Assembly (NCBI RefSeq): GCF_016583795.1
Contig: NZ_NRRS01000001.1
Span: forward strand, 62,001-126,000
Origin: Rhabdochromatium marinum
GTDB lineage: Bacteria; Pseudomonadota; Gammaproteobacteria; Chromatiales; Chromatiaceae
DNA length: 64,000 nt
Direction: 5' to 3'
Shown here: piece after piece, positions 26,673 to 35,508 of the stretch
How positions within the stretch are numbered: position 1 is the first letter of the stretch
Layout: the number at the start of each line of letters is the position of its first letter
Position numbers and translations under genes: made by a program
Notes under the pieces: generated by a model
Told to the model about the DNA's origin: nothing
The model's database searches: none
The model's input: only the letters and a program-made list of their open reading frames with translations

Positions 26673-27743
26673 TTATTTCGAAGCGAGCAAGTCCGAATAG
26701 AGTCTCTCAAATTGCGGCACCACCACCTCAGTGGAAAATAAGCGCTCCGCTTTCAGTCTAGCCGCCTCCCCCATACGCCGTCTCAAATCCACGTCACCAA
26801 GCAGCATGCTGAGTCGTTCTACTAACATGTCGATGTCTCCCGGCTCAACCAGGTAGCCCTCAGTACCGTCGGATATCGCTTCCGGAATGCCACCTACCGA
26901 CGTAGAAATAACAGGTAAGCCGTAGGCTATAGCTTCCAACACACTCATTGGAAGACCCTCGTGATACGAAGGCAGCACATAGACCGTTGCCTTCTCCATG
27001 AGTGCGCGCTTTTCCTTACCACTCACCCAGCCAGGCAAAACGAGTTGCACGTTAAGCCCCCGGTCTATAGCGCAACGGCGAGCACCATCGGAATCACCGT
27101 CGCCTGCCATCAGCAGTCGAATAGCGGGAAAGAGCCCTTGAAGACGAGCTACCGCTTCGATGAGATCGAACGCACCTTTATTTGCGCCTATCCTGCCTAA
27201 GAACAGCAGGGTTGCGCATTCATGCATCTCGAACGAGATGTGCCTTGGCAAAACCACCGGGTTATAAAAACTGACCACCTGTGCATCTGGAAAGACAGAC
27301 AAAGCCCATTGCTTCCAAGCTTCGGCTAGCACAATAACCCGGGCGGACCTTTCAAACACAAATCGAATCAACCGGCGGACCGGCGTGGAGCTTTCCTTGG
27401 AATAAAAATCCCTAAACCCACCGCCATGCAAGTGCAGGATAACCGGAATGCGCAGCACAAAAGCTGGCAGTATAAATGTCAATTTACGCCAGAAGCTTGC
27501 GCGTGAAGCCATGTGGACATGCAACGCATCCGGCCGACTGACAAGAAATCGGCCAATGCAACGCAACCAGCCGCTGATAGCAGCGGTGAGTTTTGCGATC
27601 AGTTCACCATCACGGTGGGTAGCGATATATTCGATGCTTATGTGTTTGAATAGCCCACCTTCTCTCAGTACATTGACGACAGATGATACGCCTCCCTGGG
27701 TATTGAGGGTCGTTCCGATCATGATAATACGGGGGGTTATCAT
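26673..27743 (-). CDS. GT4-family glycosyltransferase
   Basis: This 356-residue GT-B enzyme starts MITPRIIMIGTT and contains NTQGGVSSVVNVLRE near residue 15, TLLFLGRIGANKGAFDLIEA in the donor half and YVLPSYHEGLPMSVLEAIAY with the conserved glutamates of family GT4. It is expected to transfer a sugar onto a lipid-linked precursor in the cytoplasm. AAGGG lies five bases before the ATG; an upstream in-frame start would overlap the previous gene by 22 bases and is less likely. The neighbouring IS5 element lies immediately 3' of its stop codon, in opposite orientation. It follows the CapK-like gene by 8 bases. Confidence 0.85.
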   Translation of the reverse strand: MITPRIIMIGTTLNTQGGVSSVVNVLREGGLFKHISIEYIATHRDGELIAKLTAAISGWLRCIGRFLVSRPDALHVHMASRASFWRKLTFILPAFVLRIPVILHLHGGGFRDFYSKESSTPVRRLIRFVFERSARVIVLAEAWKQWALSVFPDAQVVSFYNPVVLPRHISFEMHECATLLFLGRIGANKGAFDLIEAVARLQGLFPAIRLLMAGDGDSDGARRCAIDRGLNVQLVLPGWVSGKEKRALMEKATVYVLPSYHEGLPMSVLEAIAYGLPVISTSVGGIPEAISDGTEGYLVEPGDIDMLVERLSMLLGDVDLRRRMGEAARLKAERLFSTEVVVPQFERLYSDLLASK

Positions 27744-27751
27744 TGAGCCCT

Positions 27752-29068
27752 TTAGACTTCCTGCGAAATCCACTTATATTTGCCACTCGGCAAATTTTCG
27801 ATTGATGGCACCAGCTTCAAGGAAATATTCAAGCGCGATGAAACCAAGCGCTTCATGTTCTGAACTAGCATATCACCGTCTTGATCAGAATAAGACGCAG
27901 TTGGCACGACCCGAATTTCCCAATGATCTCGTTCAGTTTGAGCAACCTGGGATCGTGCCAAATTGCTCACGCCCTTAAATGCAAAGGTAATAATAGTCGG
28001 ACTTACTGGCCTACCATCTAGATCCAAAAGGGTGTCTCCAATTCTCCCAAGGATTCGCTCGACAGTAGGATAGGATCGACCGCAAGGGCAAGCGGTACGA
28101 CTCCATTTTGCCGAATCGTCTAGACGATACCGGATGAGAGGCATAGCCAGATTATGGAAGGAAGTCCCAACGATAAACCCCTCCTCCTCCGTTGGTTTAC
28201 CATGGGAATCGACAATCTCCACGAACGAGTATTCGGGGTGAATGTGCATTCTCCCAAACTCACATTCACCGCCAAATGCGACTCTTTCTGCCATACCATA
28301 AAAGTCAAAAACAGGGCCACCAAGAACACGCGTTATCTCATCGCGATGTGCAGGAAATAGCGTTTCCGATCCAGTAATAATGGATTTAAACCGCAAGCTG
28401 AGGTCATGGCTTTCAGCAAGGCGAGATAACTCGTAAGCTGCTGATGGATAGGCGCGCAGTTGCGTTGCGCCATAAGCATTAATTGCAGCTGCAAAGTACC
28501 CAATACTGGCGTTATTGATGTGCCGAGTCGACAAGATCAACTGACGCCCAAATGGGTCTAGGTACCAATACGGGGGACGGTCTTGCTCAGGTGGGACAAC
28601 GAGGTCACCACGAAGTACGATTTGCCTTGCGTTCTTTTCGAAACCAGCCCAACTCCAGTGCTGCAAGTGGAATGCATGTTCCCATATCGCCGAATTATAG
28701 TCACGAAAAATATCGACCGGCGTGCCACTCGTGCCACTGGTCCTTCCTACACTCCACCACGGTCTTGCAATACCATCGTGCGGAAAAAAGGACGCACGAT
28801 CAGAAAGTAGTCTCGTTTTGTCTATAATTGGAAAATTATCAATCACAAATTGCTTCACCGATTTACTCGGTATCTTGCCTATCAAAGACGAATAAGCCGG
28901 TATGACATGTACCGCCCGGGACAGCGAACGGTGCAGGTACACTTCCTGTAGGCGCTCAGACTCGCGGCGATTGCTCTTTTCTCGCTTGATCAACGAGCGA
29001 GCGCGAGACTCGGCAAGGCAATTCTCTCTCAATACTCGACGTAGGAGATACCGCATGTGCTTCTTCAT
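27752..29068 (-). CDS. PaaK/CapK-like adenylate-forming ligase
   Basis: The 438-residue protein resembles phenylacetate-CoA ligase (PaaK) and CapK proteins found in capsule clusters. The P-loop-like motif TSGTSGTPVDIFRDY lies near residue 112, and a later block (DFYGMAERVAFGGECE) matches the adenylate-binding core, with a metal-binding Cys/Gly segment (TACPCGRSYP) near residue 340. The family activates carboxylates as adenylates. In polysaccharide clusters the role is unclear, possibly to modify a sugar or amino-acid substituent. Eight bases separate it from the following GT4 gene; translation coupling is likely. Confidence 0.75.
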   Translation of the reverse strand: MKKHMRYLLRRVLRENCLAESRARSLIKREKSNRRESERLQEVYLHRSLSRAVHVIPAYSSLIGKIPSKSVKQFVIDNFPIIDKTRLLSDRASFFPHDGIARPWWSVGRTSGTSGTPVDIFRDYNSAIWEHAFHLQHWSWAGFEKNARQIVLRGDLVVPPEQDRPPYWYLDPFGRQLILSTRHINNASIGYFAAAINAYGATQLRAYPSAAYELSRLAESHDLSLRFKSIITGSETLFPAHRDEITRVLGGPVFDFYGMAERVAFGGECEFGRMHIHPEYSFVEIVDSHGKPTEEEGFIVGTSFHNLAMPLIRYRLDDSAKWSRTACPCGRSYPTVERILGRIGDTLLDLDGRPVSPTIITFAFKGVSNLARSQVAQTERDHWEIRVVPTASYSDQDGDMLVQNMKRLVSSRLNISLKLVPSIENLPSGKYKWISQEV

Positions 29069-29132
29069 GGTGGTTTCAATCGATACCCTACCAACTGGCT
29101 TCTATCCATCCGTAGATGTTAAAAAGATGCTC

Positions 29133-29825
29133 TTAACTAAATGAATAACCAAACACCTCAATATCTTCTCTATAAATATTCCAGATAATGTCGTTCGACT
29201 CACTGTCAAAATATTTTCTATAATCGTCTTTTGGTGATTTTATTTTGTGGGGAAGCGCAATGTTATTTAGCTTTAAAATACTAAATACTTCATTCATATC
29301 GCCCGATAAATTCTCAAATCGACCTATATAATCCAACGGGATAGAACCATCATAGTTTTTTAGCCAATACAGTTGGGTTCTAAGCGCTCCTTTCCCTGCA
29401 AACTTTTTCAAAAAATCCTTGAATGTCATATTATTTGTTATCTTATGTACCTTAAGATGAACATCATCGCGCATAACATTTCTATACCAGGAAACAGCAC
29501 GCGCCCATGGGTTTCGAACAATAGTAAATTTAAAATATGATCTATATTGTTTTTCTGTAACAGAAAATTTGTTTCTGTGATTATATACTTTAGAAAAATA
29601 ATAATGTCTTTCCCTGCGAAGAACTTCAATTAGATTGTCTCGCGACTGAAAGATTTTTTGTGTAAGATAAGGCTGTTCGATCATTCTTATCGTTCTGTGA
29701 TCTTGCTCGCCACGTCCAGTATGACCATCAAGGTGACCTAGCGCTGACTCAATACTTGTACCGGCACATTTTGGGATATGTATAAAAATGCATTGGTATT
29801 TATGAGAAATCACAACCTTGTCCAA
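29133..29825 (-). CDS. Sulfotransferase family 2 protein, AT-rich gene
   Basis: The 230-residue protein has the PAPS-binding P-loop-like motif IFIHIPKCAGTSIE at residues 13-25 and the 3'-phosphate-binding block VRNPWARAVSWYRNV near residue 100. It matches the Golgi-type sulfotransferase fold found in bacteria next to exopolysaccharide genes. It probably adds sulfate to a sugar of the polymer. Base composition is clearly lower in GC than the neighbours, with many AT-rich codons, suggesting recent transfer. It stands alone between the CapK-like and flippase genes, with 265 non-coding bases upstream. Confidence 0.82.
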   Translation of the reverse strand: MDKVVISHKYQCIFIHIPKCAGTSIESALGHLDGHTGRGEQDHRTIRMIEQPYLTQKIFQSRDNLIEVLRRERHYYFSKVYNHRNKFSVTEKQYRSYFKFTIVRNPWARAVSWYRNVMRDDVHLKVHKITNNMTFKDFLKKFAGKGALRTQLYWLKNYDGSIPLDYIGRFENLSGDMNEVFSILKLNNIALPHKIKSPKDDYRKYFDSESNDIIWNIYREDIEVFGYSFS

Positions 29826-30090
29826 GCATGCAGTATTTTTTAGCGCCTTACATCGCCAACCAATTGCGGGCTGATATTTCCTATTGCCTCATTTGAGACA
29901 AAGCCAGATCGATCTTGTGCACTGTCTTTTCCGTTGACCAATCAGTTTTCTTTGCAGCTATCACCCTGCTTCTAAGGCAAGTATGTAAGGACTCCTCGCT
30001 ATCTCGCTTTAAAAAGCGGAAGCGGGATTGGGGTCATTTGGCGAAATTTGTAAGTAGCAACTTAGATCAGCCAGGTTTCTGTCCTTAGTA

Positions 30091-31464
30091 TTAAAACGGT
30101 GAAACCCGTATATTGAGATGTTTGTGTACATAAAACAGTAACCAGAGGTTGGAGATTGCAATTGCTGTAGTCGTTGCAGTTGCTGCGCCGACCATTCCAA
30201 AGCGCGGTATCAGACATAAATTCAGAAAGATATTTATTGTTGCAGTGATTCCTTGAACCTTTGCAAGATGCATTTGATGACCGGTCATGCTGACAACAGA
30301 ATTGAGTGGCCCGGTCGCTGCATTGACTGCCTGACCAATAAGGAGAATGTAAAGAGCGCTCAGTCCCGCCGCAAAACCCGGTCCGTAAAGAGTCGTTATG
30401 GCTTCGCCAAAACAAATAAGGAAAGCGCTAGCGCCGAGCATGAAAAAGAGGGAGCCTCGTATCGTCAAAGTGATGACACGTCGCAGGGCTGTCATTTTTC
30501 CCGAGTCATGTAATTCTGCAATCATTGGGGCAGCCATAGCTGTCGCAGCCCCTAGCCCAAACATCGCAAGGTTGGATAAGCGGCTCATCACGCTATAAAC
30601 GCCAGATTCCGTAGTGCCGGTAATCATACCAAGCATGATAACATCGGTCTGCTTGAGCAGAATATGAATGCCCGCAATGAACATCATCGGCAGAGCCATA
30701 AGTCGCCAGACTTTGACATCATAGCTAGGGGTCACAACGTTTATTTTATTCGGTAATGCCTGCTTCAACCAACGAGCGCCGATCAGGAAGGCAACAATGG
30801 TTGCGGCAAGCTGCATTAGCATGGCTTGATGTGCAACCACAGGAGCATCCAAAACCCAATGCCAAGAGACTGCAAGAATAATGAGAAGCAATGGTCTTAT
30901 AAAAGTATCAGCAAACTCCGCTCGAAAAACCTGCTTCATCGCTATTAGCCCTGCTTGTCGCAACTGCGACAACCCCAGGATGGGCAGCAAAAGGGACGCT
31001 AGCGCCATGGTTCTGACTAACTCCCGATTTTGGACGGCATCAGACAGGAACAGGAAGGCCCATAACGCAAGACACAATGCTAACCCTGCTGACAACACGA
31101 CCGAAGATGCCCAACGAAGCAAGCCTGCCATCAAAGCAGTGCTTTCGGACAATCGGTAAGGGGGAAGAAACCGGATAATTGCTTTGTTCGCACCAAATAA
31201 GGTAAAAACCAGCAGGATATTAACCCAACTAAGCGCAAAGGCATAAACACCAAATTGCTCAATACCCAGTACCCTGGCAATCACAATTTGAAGTAGAAAC
31301 CCGATGCCAAGTCCGAGCGCCTTGGCAATAAGCGAACGTAGTGCACCACGAGCAAAAATGGCGCCTACGCCATTTCCATTTTTCAACCGTTCAAACAGTT
31401 TCACGACAGGTTCGGGAATGCAGACCGCGTTTTTACCCAGCATGCATTTCATTGCCGTATTCAC
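30091..31464 (-). CDS. Wzx-type polysaccharide flippase
   Basis: The 457-residue protein is an integral membrane protein of the MOP/PST family with about 12-14 hydrophobic segments, including LGIGFLLQIVIARVLGIEQFGVYAFALSW near residue 52, LIKQTDVIMLGMITGTTESG near residue 265, and a C-terminal Trp/Leu-rich end. It would flip undecaprenyl-linked repeat units across the inner membrane. The GTG start overlaps the stop of the following GT4 gene's reading frame neighbourhood (GTGA at 31461-31464), so it is translated in tandem. An ATG at 31452 is a second possible start. It is GC-moderate compared with the sulfotransferase gene. Confidence 0.88.
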   Translation of the reverse strand: MNTAMKCMLGKNAVCIPEPVVKLFERLKNGNGVGAIFARGALRSLIAKALGLGIGFLLQIVIARVLGIEQFGVYAFALSWVNILLVFTLFGANKAIIRFLPPYRLSESTALMAGLLRWASSVVLSAGLALCLALWAFLFLSDAVQNRELVRTMALASLLLPILGLSQLRQAGLIAMKQVFRAEFADTFIRPLLLIILAVSWHWVLDAPVVAHQAMLMQLAATIVAFLIGARWLKQALPNKINVVTPSYDVKVWRLMALPMMFIAGIHILLKQTDVIMLGMITGTTESGVYSVMSRLSNLAMFGLGAATAMAAPMIAELHDSGKMTALRRVITLTIRGSLFFMLGASAFLICFGEAITTLYGPGFAAGLSALYILLIGQAVNAATGPLNSVVSMTGHQMHLAKVQGITATINIFLNLCLIPRFGMVGAATATTTAIAISNLWLLFYVHKHLNIRVSPF

Positions 31465-32591
31465 GCCACCCCGTCGGTCCCCAAGTTATGACCAAACAAT
31501 GCCGCATATTTATTAATCATTTTATGGAGGGCGTATTCTTGCTCGGTAATGCGACGTGCCGCTCTACCCAGTTTTTCACAGTTTTTATGATTCGTGAGTC
31601 TGCGTAGCGCCGCGACCAGCGCTTCCACATCACCCGCCGGAAAGAGATAGCCATTGTCTCCGTTCCGGACTTGCTCCGTTGCGCCACCTACAGCACTCAT
31701 CACCACCGGCTTGCTCATAGCCATGGCTTCCAGCGCTGCAAGAGAAAATGTCTCAACCTGAGTTGATACGATGGTCATACAGTCACAGGCCGCGAGAAAC
31801 GGCCTGACATCCGTCTGAAAGCCAGTAATCACAACCTCGTTTTCTAGCCCAAAGCGAAAGATTGTGCTTTCAATGGCAGCGCGACAGGGACCGTCACCGA
31901 TCACCAGGCAGTGGGCGGGCACACCTTCACTTTTTAAACGTGCGACTGCTTCAATGAGATCCTCATGTTTCTTCTCTGGCCTCAAGGCCGCGCAAATTCC
32001 GATAACAAAGTCATCACGTTTAAAGCCAAACCGTTCGCGTACCCCCCGTTTTTCATCCCAGGTAAAGCTATCGTCAAAATATTCAGTGTCGACTCCATTG
32101 TGAATGACCACACCAAGTTCCTTTCGCAGCCCGCGACCTTCCCAGTAGGCGCGCTGTACCGCGCTGACGTATACGATGCAATCACAGCGATTAAAGAAAG
32201 GAGCATACACTAAACTCATTTTAATTTGCTCCAGCAAAGCCGGCTTGGTGGTGTGAAATATCTCAATGATGCGGCAACGATGTCCTGTAAGCCAACGCGC
32301 GACTTGACTATAGAATAGGGGGTAAGTGTTAACGCACACGATAACACCTGGGTTTATCGCCCTTACCCAATCCGCAAGTCGTGTTAAACCAGTGAAATCC
32401 CACCCCATTCTGAATTCGGCGCACCAAACAGTCCCTGATGCTCGGTCTACCTCATGCAGCAGATGTTCCTCCCGCTTAAGATAGGCTAAGGCGGTTGGAA
32501 ATCCAAACCTAGCGAGACCGTTGAACAACTGAAGGGTGTGTTTCTCTGCACCGCCAAAGCCCAACGAACTAACGATAAAAGCGACGGTCAC
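31461..32591 (-). CDS. GT4-family glycosyltransferase
   Basis: This 376-residue GT-B protein begins MTVAFIVSSLGFGGAEKHTLQLFNG, a common start for GT4 enzymes. The donor domain has VIGICAALRPEKKHEDLIEAVARL near residue 195 and CMTIVSTQVETFSLAALEAMAM, with the two conserved glutamates of the family. It is expected to act in the cytoplasm on an undecaprenyl-linked intermediate. Its GTG start and stop overlap the flanking genes by four bases (GTGA), making a tightly coupled set with the flippase and the next glycosyltransferase. The specific sugar cannot be told from sequence. Confidence 0.86.
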   Translation of the reverse strand: MTVAFIVSSLGFGGAEKHTLQLFNGLARFGFPTALAYLKREEHLLHEVDRASGTVWCAEFRMGWDFTGLTRLADWVRAINPGVIVCVNTYPLFYSQVARWLTGHRCRIIEIFHTTKPALLEQIKMSLVYAPFFNRCDCIVYVSAVQRAYWEGRGLRKELGVVIHNGVDTEYFDDSFTWDEKRGVRERFGFKRDDFVIGICAALRPEKKHEDLIEAVARLKSEGVPAHCLVIGDGPCRAAIESTIFRFGLENEVVITGFQTDVRPFLAACDCMTIVSTQVETFSLAALEAMAMSKPVVMSAVGGATEQVRNGDNGYLFPAGDVEALVAALRRLTNHKNCEKLGRAARRITEQEYALHKMINKYAALFGHNLGTDGVA

Positions 32592-33727
32592 CGACTTTCT
32601 CTACTCTTGCATCTAACCATATGCGCTTTTTCGATAGCCAAAATGTAAGGTTTGAGCACTATGTCATCACCATGGTGGCGATCCATGTAAACGCGGCAGC
32701 GATCTGACGCTCGTTGCCATTCGCTATCATCTGAAAGCAGTCTTTCCGAGGCCTGCCGCATTTCATCCATGCCGCTGACGGCGTATCCCAGCCCTTCCCG
32801 CTGGATCAGGCCATCCGGGTCCAGAAAAGCGATAACAGGAACGCCACGCTGCCAGGACTGTAAATAGGAATTGGGGAAACCCTCGCTACTAGATGTGTTA
32901 ATAAACACCCTAGCCCTGTCGTATAACTCGGAAACTTCATGGTATGGCACAGCCCCGTGGAAGGTCAGATTTGTTAGGGTTGCGGCTTCCCTCTGAATGT
33001 TATCGTATAATTTTGCCGCACCAGTGAGTGGTCCGCCAACCATGTGAAGGTGGCGATGTGGCAAGCTCCGTGCGAGGTCAACAGCCAAGCCGGGACGTTT
33101 TATATCCCGCAAATTGCTGACCCAAAGCAACTCGATACGTCTTTCCTGCAACGGACGAACTAAGACCGATGCTTCGACGAAGGACCTAATTATAGCGGCA
33201 CTCAGTGAGTAATTATCCTTAAGCCGTTTCCGCTGCAGGTTATTCTGGCAAAGGAGGCGATCAGCTCGTCTCAGACCAAATTCGTAAAGCTTCTTGTCGC
33301 GCCAGGTTTGGATCAAAACATGGCGCGGATCGGCGTCGCCGTCATTCGCCAAACGAAATACGAAGCCTTTGCCCATCCTATTGCAATACAGAGCCAGCAA
33401 TCCCACGTGCATACCTGCGCAACTAGTGACATAGACATCCGCATCCGATCTCCCTAGTGCTGCCCAGGTTTTTGTCCAGCGGGGGTGAATGAAACGAATG
33501 ATTGGCAGCCCCTCGTTGTGCTTAAACGCTTTGTAGGTCGTTACGCCTTCCCATGCCCTGCCATCTTCCTGCCCATAGTCTCCGACCACCATACTGACCT
33601 CATAGCCACGCTTCACTAGAGCTTTAGCTAAAAGCGTCATTTGGACTTGCGCTCCCCCAGTCCCATGATGATTATATTCGCGCGCCAAGACTGGAAGATT
33701 GCCCAACCCAAGAAAACAAATTCTCAT
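32588..33727 (-). CDS. GT4-family glycosyltransferase
   Basis: This 379-residue GT-B enzyme starts MRICFLGLGNLPVLAREYN, and carries HGTGGAQVQMTLLAKAL near residue 22, IELLWVSNLRDIKRPGLAVDLA in the donor half, and FINTSSSEGFPNSYLQSWQRG with the conserved glutamate. It likely adds another sugar to the repeat unit. The ATG at 33727 is chosen; a TTG two codons upstream is in frame but lacks a clear ribosome binding site. The end of the IS3 element lies 29 bases upstream, and the IS orfB reading frame overlaps its start, so its original promoter or leader may have been displaced. It overlaps the following GT4 gene by four bases. Confidence 0.86.
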   Translation of the reverse strand: MRICFLGLGNLPVLAREYNHHGTGGAQVQMTLLAKALVKRGYEVSMVVGDYGQEDGRAWEGVTTYKAFKHNEGLPIIRFIHPRWTKTWAALGRSDADVYVTSCAGMHVGLLALYCNRMGKGFVFRLANDGDADPRHVLIQTWRDKKLYEFGLRRADRLLCQNNLQRKRLKDNYSLSAAIIRSFVEASVLVRPLQERRIELLWVSNLRDIKRPGLAVDLARSLPHRHLHMVGGPLTGAAKLYDNIQREAATLTNLTFHGAVPYHEVSELYDRARVFINTSSSEGFPNSYLQSWQRGVPVIAFLDPDGLIQREGLGYAVSGMDEMRQASERLLSDDSEWQRASDRCRVYMDRHHGDDIVLKPYILAIEKAHMVRCKSRESR

Positions 33728-35022
33728 TTCCAAAACCCGGTATATGTCAATAATTTTGAGACACCTGTGACAAGGAAATTAGTGTTGATTGATCGTGTCG
33801 ATCTGCGGGGCGTGAGCGCCCTCCTTTGTTGTAGATGCTGGGGGATTAATCCAAGCGGCTGTTGGTAAGGCCGGAGCACTTGGAGTTCGATGCTTAAAGC
33901 GCTCGGAATTCTGCTCGAAGGCGCGGCTTGCAGCATCTGGTTGCGCTGGATCACGATGGTGGCAGCCTCGCCATGATGAACACTCGCTGGGGTAAGCAAA
34001 GCGATACCGGAATGGCCGTGTTCGTTGTTGTACCAAGAGAAGAACTCGCTACAGAACGCCCTTGCCTCTTGGAGGGACGAAAACGACGCAGGAAAATCCG
34101 GGCAATACTTCAGGGTTTTGAATTGGGCTTCTGAATACGGATTGTCGTTGGAGACATAGGGACGCGAATGGGTTTTGGTCACACCCAGGTCGGCTAACAG
34201 CTGTTCGACGCCCTTGGATGTCATGCTACTTCCACGGTCGGCATGCAGAGTTAATTGTTCTTGTTCAATGGCTTGGCGTGAGCATGTCTCGGCGATGAGG
34301 CGTTTTGCCAATGCCGTGGACTCGCGATGAGCAACCATCTAACCGACGACGTAACGGCTAAAGACATCAATGATGACGTACAGGGGAAAATACGTCCATT
34401 TGGCCGGGCCTTTGAGTTTCGTAATATCCCAAGACCATACCTGGTTTGGTGCATGAGCGAGCAATTCAGGCTTGCAATCGCGAGGATGTTGGCGTTGATC
34501 ACGGCGTTCGCGCACGGCATTATCGCGTGTGAGCAAGCGATAGAACGTGCGGATGGAGCACAGATAGACGCCTTGATCAAGGAGCGTGGCGAACACCTGA
34601 TACGGTGAGCAATCCATGAAGCGCTCGCTTTGGAGATAGGTCAAAGCACGCTGTTGTTCCTCAATGCTTAGCGCCAAGGGGGGTCGCGGACATTCGCCCG
34701 CCGCTGGAGATGGAGGCTGTTGCGCACGGTAGAAGGAAGCACGATTCAGGTTTAACGCCTGACAGGCGACTTTGATGCCCACGGACTGACTCAATTCGCG
34801 GACGCTGTTCATGACGGTCTCCCGGCTTCGCTCAGAGGCTCGCTCAAGCCCAAGAGTTGCGAGAGTTTTTTTGGACATTGATGATGGTTTCCGCCTGTGC
34901 CAGACGCGCTTGGAGCTGTTGCACCTCGCGTTGCAGACGAGCATTTTCATCGGCCAAGGGATTCTTGGGCTGGGGCTGTCGGCCCCGAGGCTTCGACAAC
35001 CCGGCCCGAATCGCCTGCTCAC
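33724..35022 (-). pseudogene. IS3 transposase OrfB, interrupted by an amber codon
   Basis: OrfB carries an rve integrase core with the first Asp in WSWDITKLKG, the second in LTLHADRGSS and the Glu in NPYSEAQFK. The frame is broken once: codon TAG at 34339-34341 sits between YVVG and MVAHRES where a Trp (TGG) is expected in this family. The downstream part would still be readable by readthrough or from the adjacent ATG. The frame also lacks a stop inside the element: it runs through the terminal repeat and ends at 33724, overlapping the start of the next glycosyltransferase. Upstream the frame extends from the -1 slip site shared with OrfA. Probably inactive, unless suppressed. Confidence 0.85.
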
Positions 35023-35296
35023 GTTTGGCCCGCCACTTGCTCAAATGCGAGGAATACAAGCCCTCGCGGCGCAACAATTGGCCGATACAGCCGGACTCGC
35101 AATAGGCATCCGCTTCGTTGAGGATGCGCTGCTTGTACTCGGCGGAAAACGTCCGGCGTTCGGGGTTTTCCAGCACTTCGGCGCTCGCCTGTAGGCGTTG
35201 TGCCGGCGTGGCTTGATCGGGCTTTTCGCGATGAATCGAAGAATCCTGCGCGTGCGTATCGGCCTGGGAAATCGGTTGTTTGGTGATATCAGCCAT
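34844..35296 (-). CDS. IS3 transposase OrfA
   Basis: About 150 residues. A helix-turn-helix region, RRTFSAEYKQRILNEADAY with LLRREGLYSSHLSKWR, binds the IS ends. A C-terminal leucine-zipper-like coiled coil follows (ENARLQREVQQLQARLAQAE). The ATG at 35296 is preceded by GAGG. OrfA ends NVQKNSRNSWA, while the OrfB frame continues KKTLATLGLE. Both share the slip site AAAAAAAC. Programmed -1 frameshifting would give the OrfAB fusion transposase. Confidence 0.85.
   Translation of the reverse strand: MADITKQPISQADTHAQDSSIHREKPDQATPAQRLQASAEVLENPERRTFSAEYKQRILNEADAYCESGCIGQLLRREGLYSSHLSKWRAKREQAIRAGLSKPRGRQPQPKNPLADENARLQREVQQLQARLAQAETIINVQKNSRNSWA
34866..34872 (-). promoter_or_regulatory. Poly-A slip site for -1 frameshift in the IS3 element
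   Basis: On the minus strand seven consecutive A residues followed by C lie in the overlap of OrfA and OrfB, a typical slippery heptamer of IS3-family elements. Confidence 0.7.
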
Positions 35297-35508
35297 GAGA
35301 GAGCCTCTAAGAATGCTCCTTAATTTGAGCATGGTATCGGTGTCTCAAGCATATTGGCACAGAGGGACCCGTTCAGTGTGATTAAAGGGCTGACAGTATC
35401 TACTGAGTGACCTGCGGTACTGCGAGTTGAGAGCGTTCTTCCCTGACTGGTTAATTCTTCTGAAAGACTGCTCGCATGGACACGCAGTGTTATGCCCAAA
35501 TCTCGAAT

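Larger units (their letters stand above)
33756..35348 (-). mobile_element. IS3-family insertion sequence, about 1.6 kb
   Basis: Ends carry TTGAGACACC at 33756-33765 and its complement GGTGTCTCAA at 35339-35348. The interior encodes OrfA and OrfB with a poly-A slip site between them, the usual IS3 design. Flanking bases do not show an obvious target duplication. It splits the block between the O-antigen-ligase-like gene and a glycosyltransferase. OrfB is interrupted by an amber codon. Confidence 0.85.

Noticed and set aside
29826-30090. Candidate gene or RNA between the sulfotransferase and flippase genes
   Set aside because: Only short shadow frames without start signals were seen, and no fold or family could be recognised.
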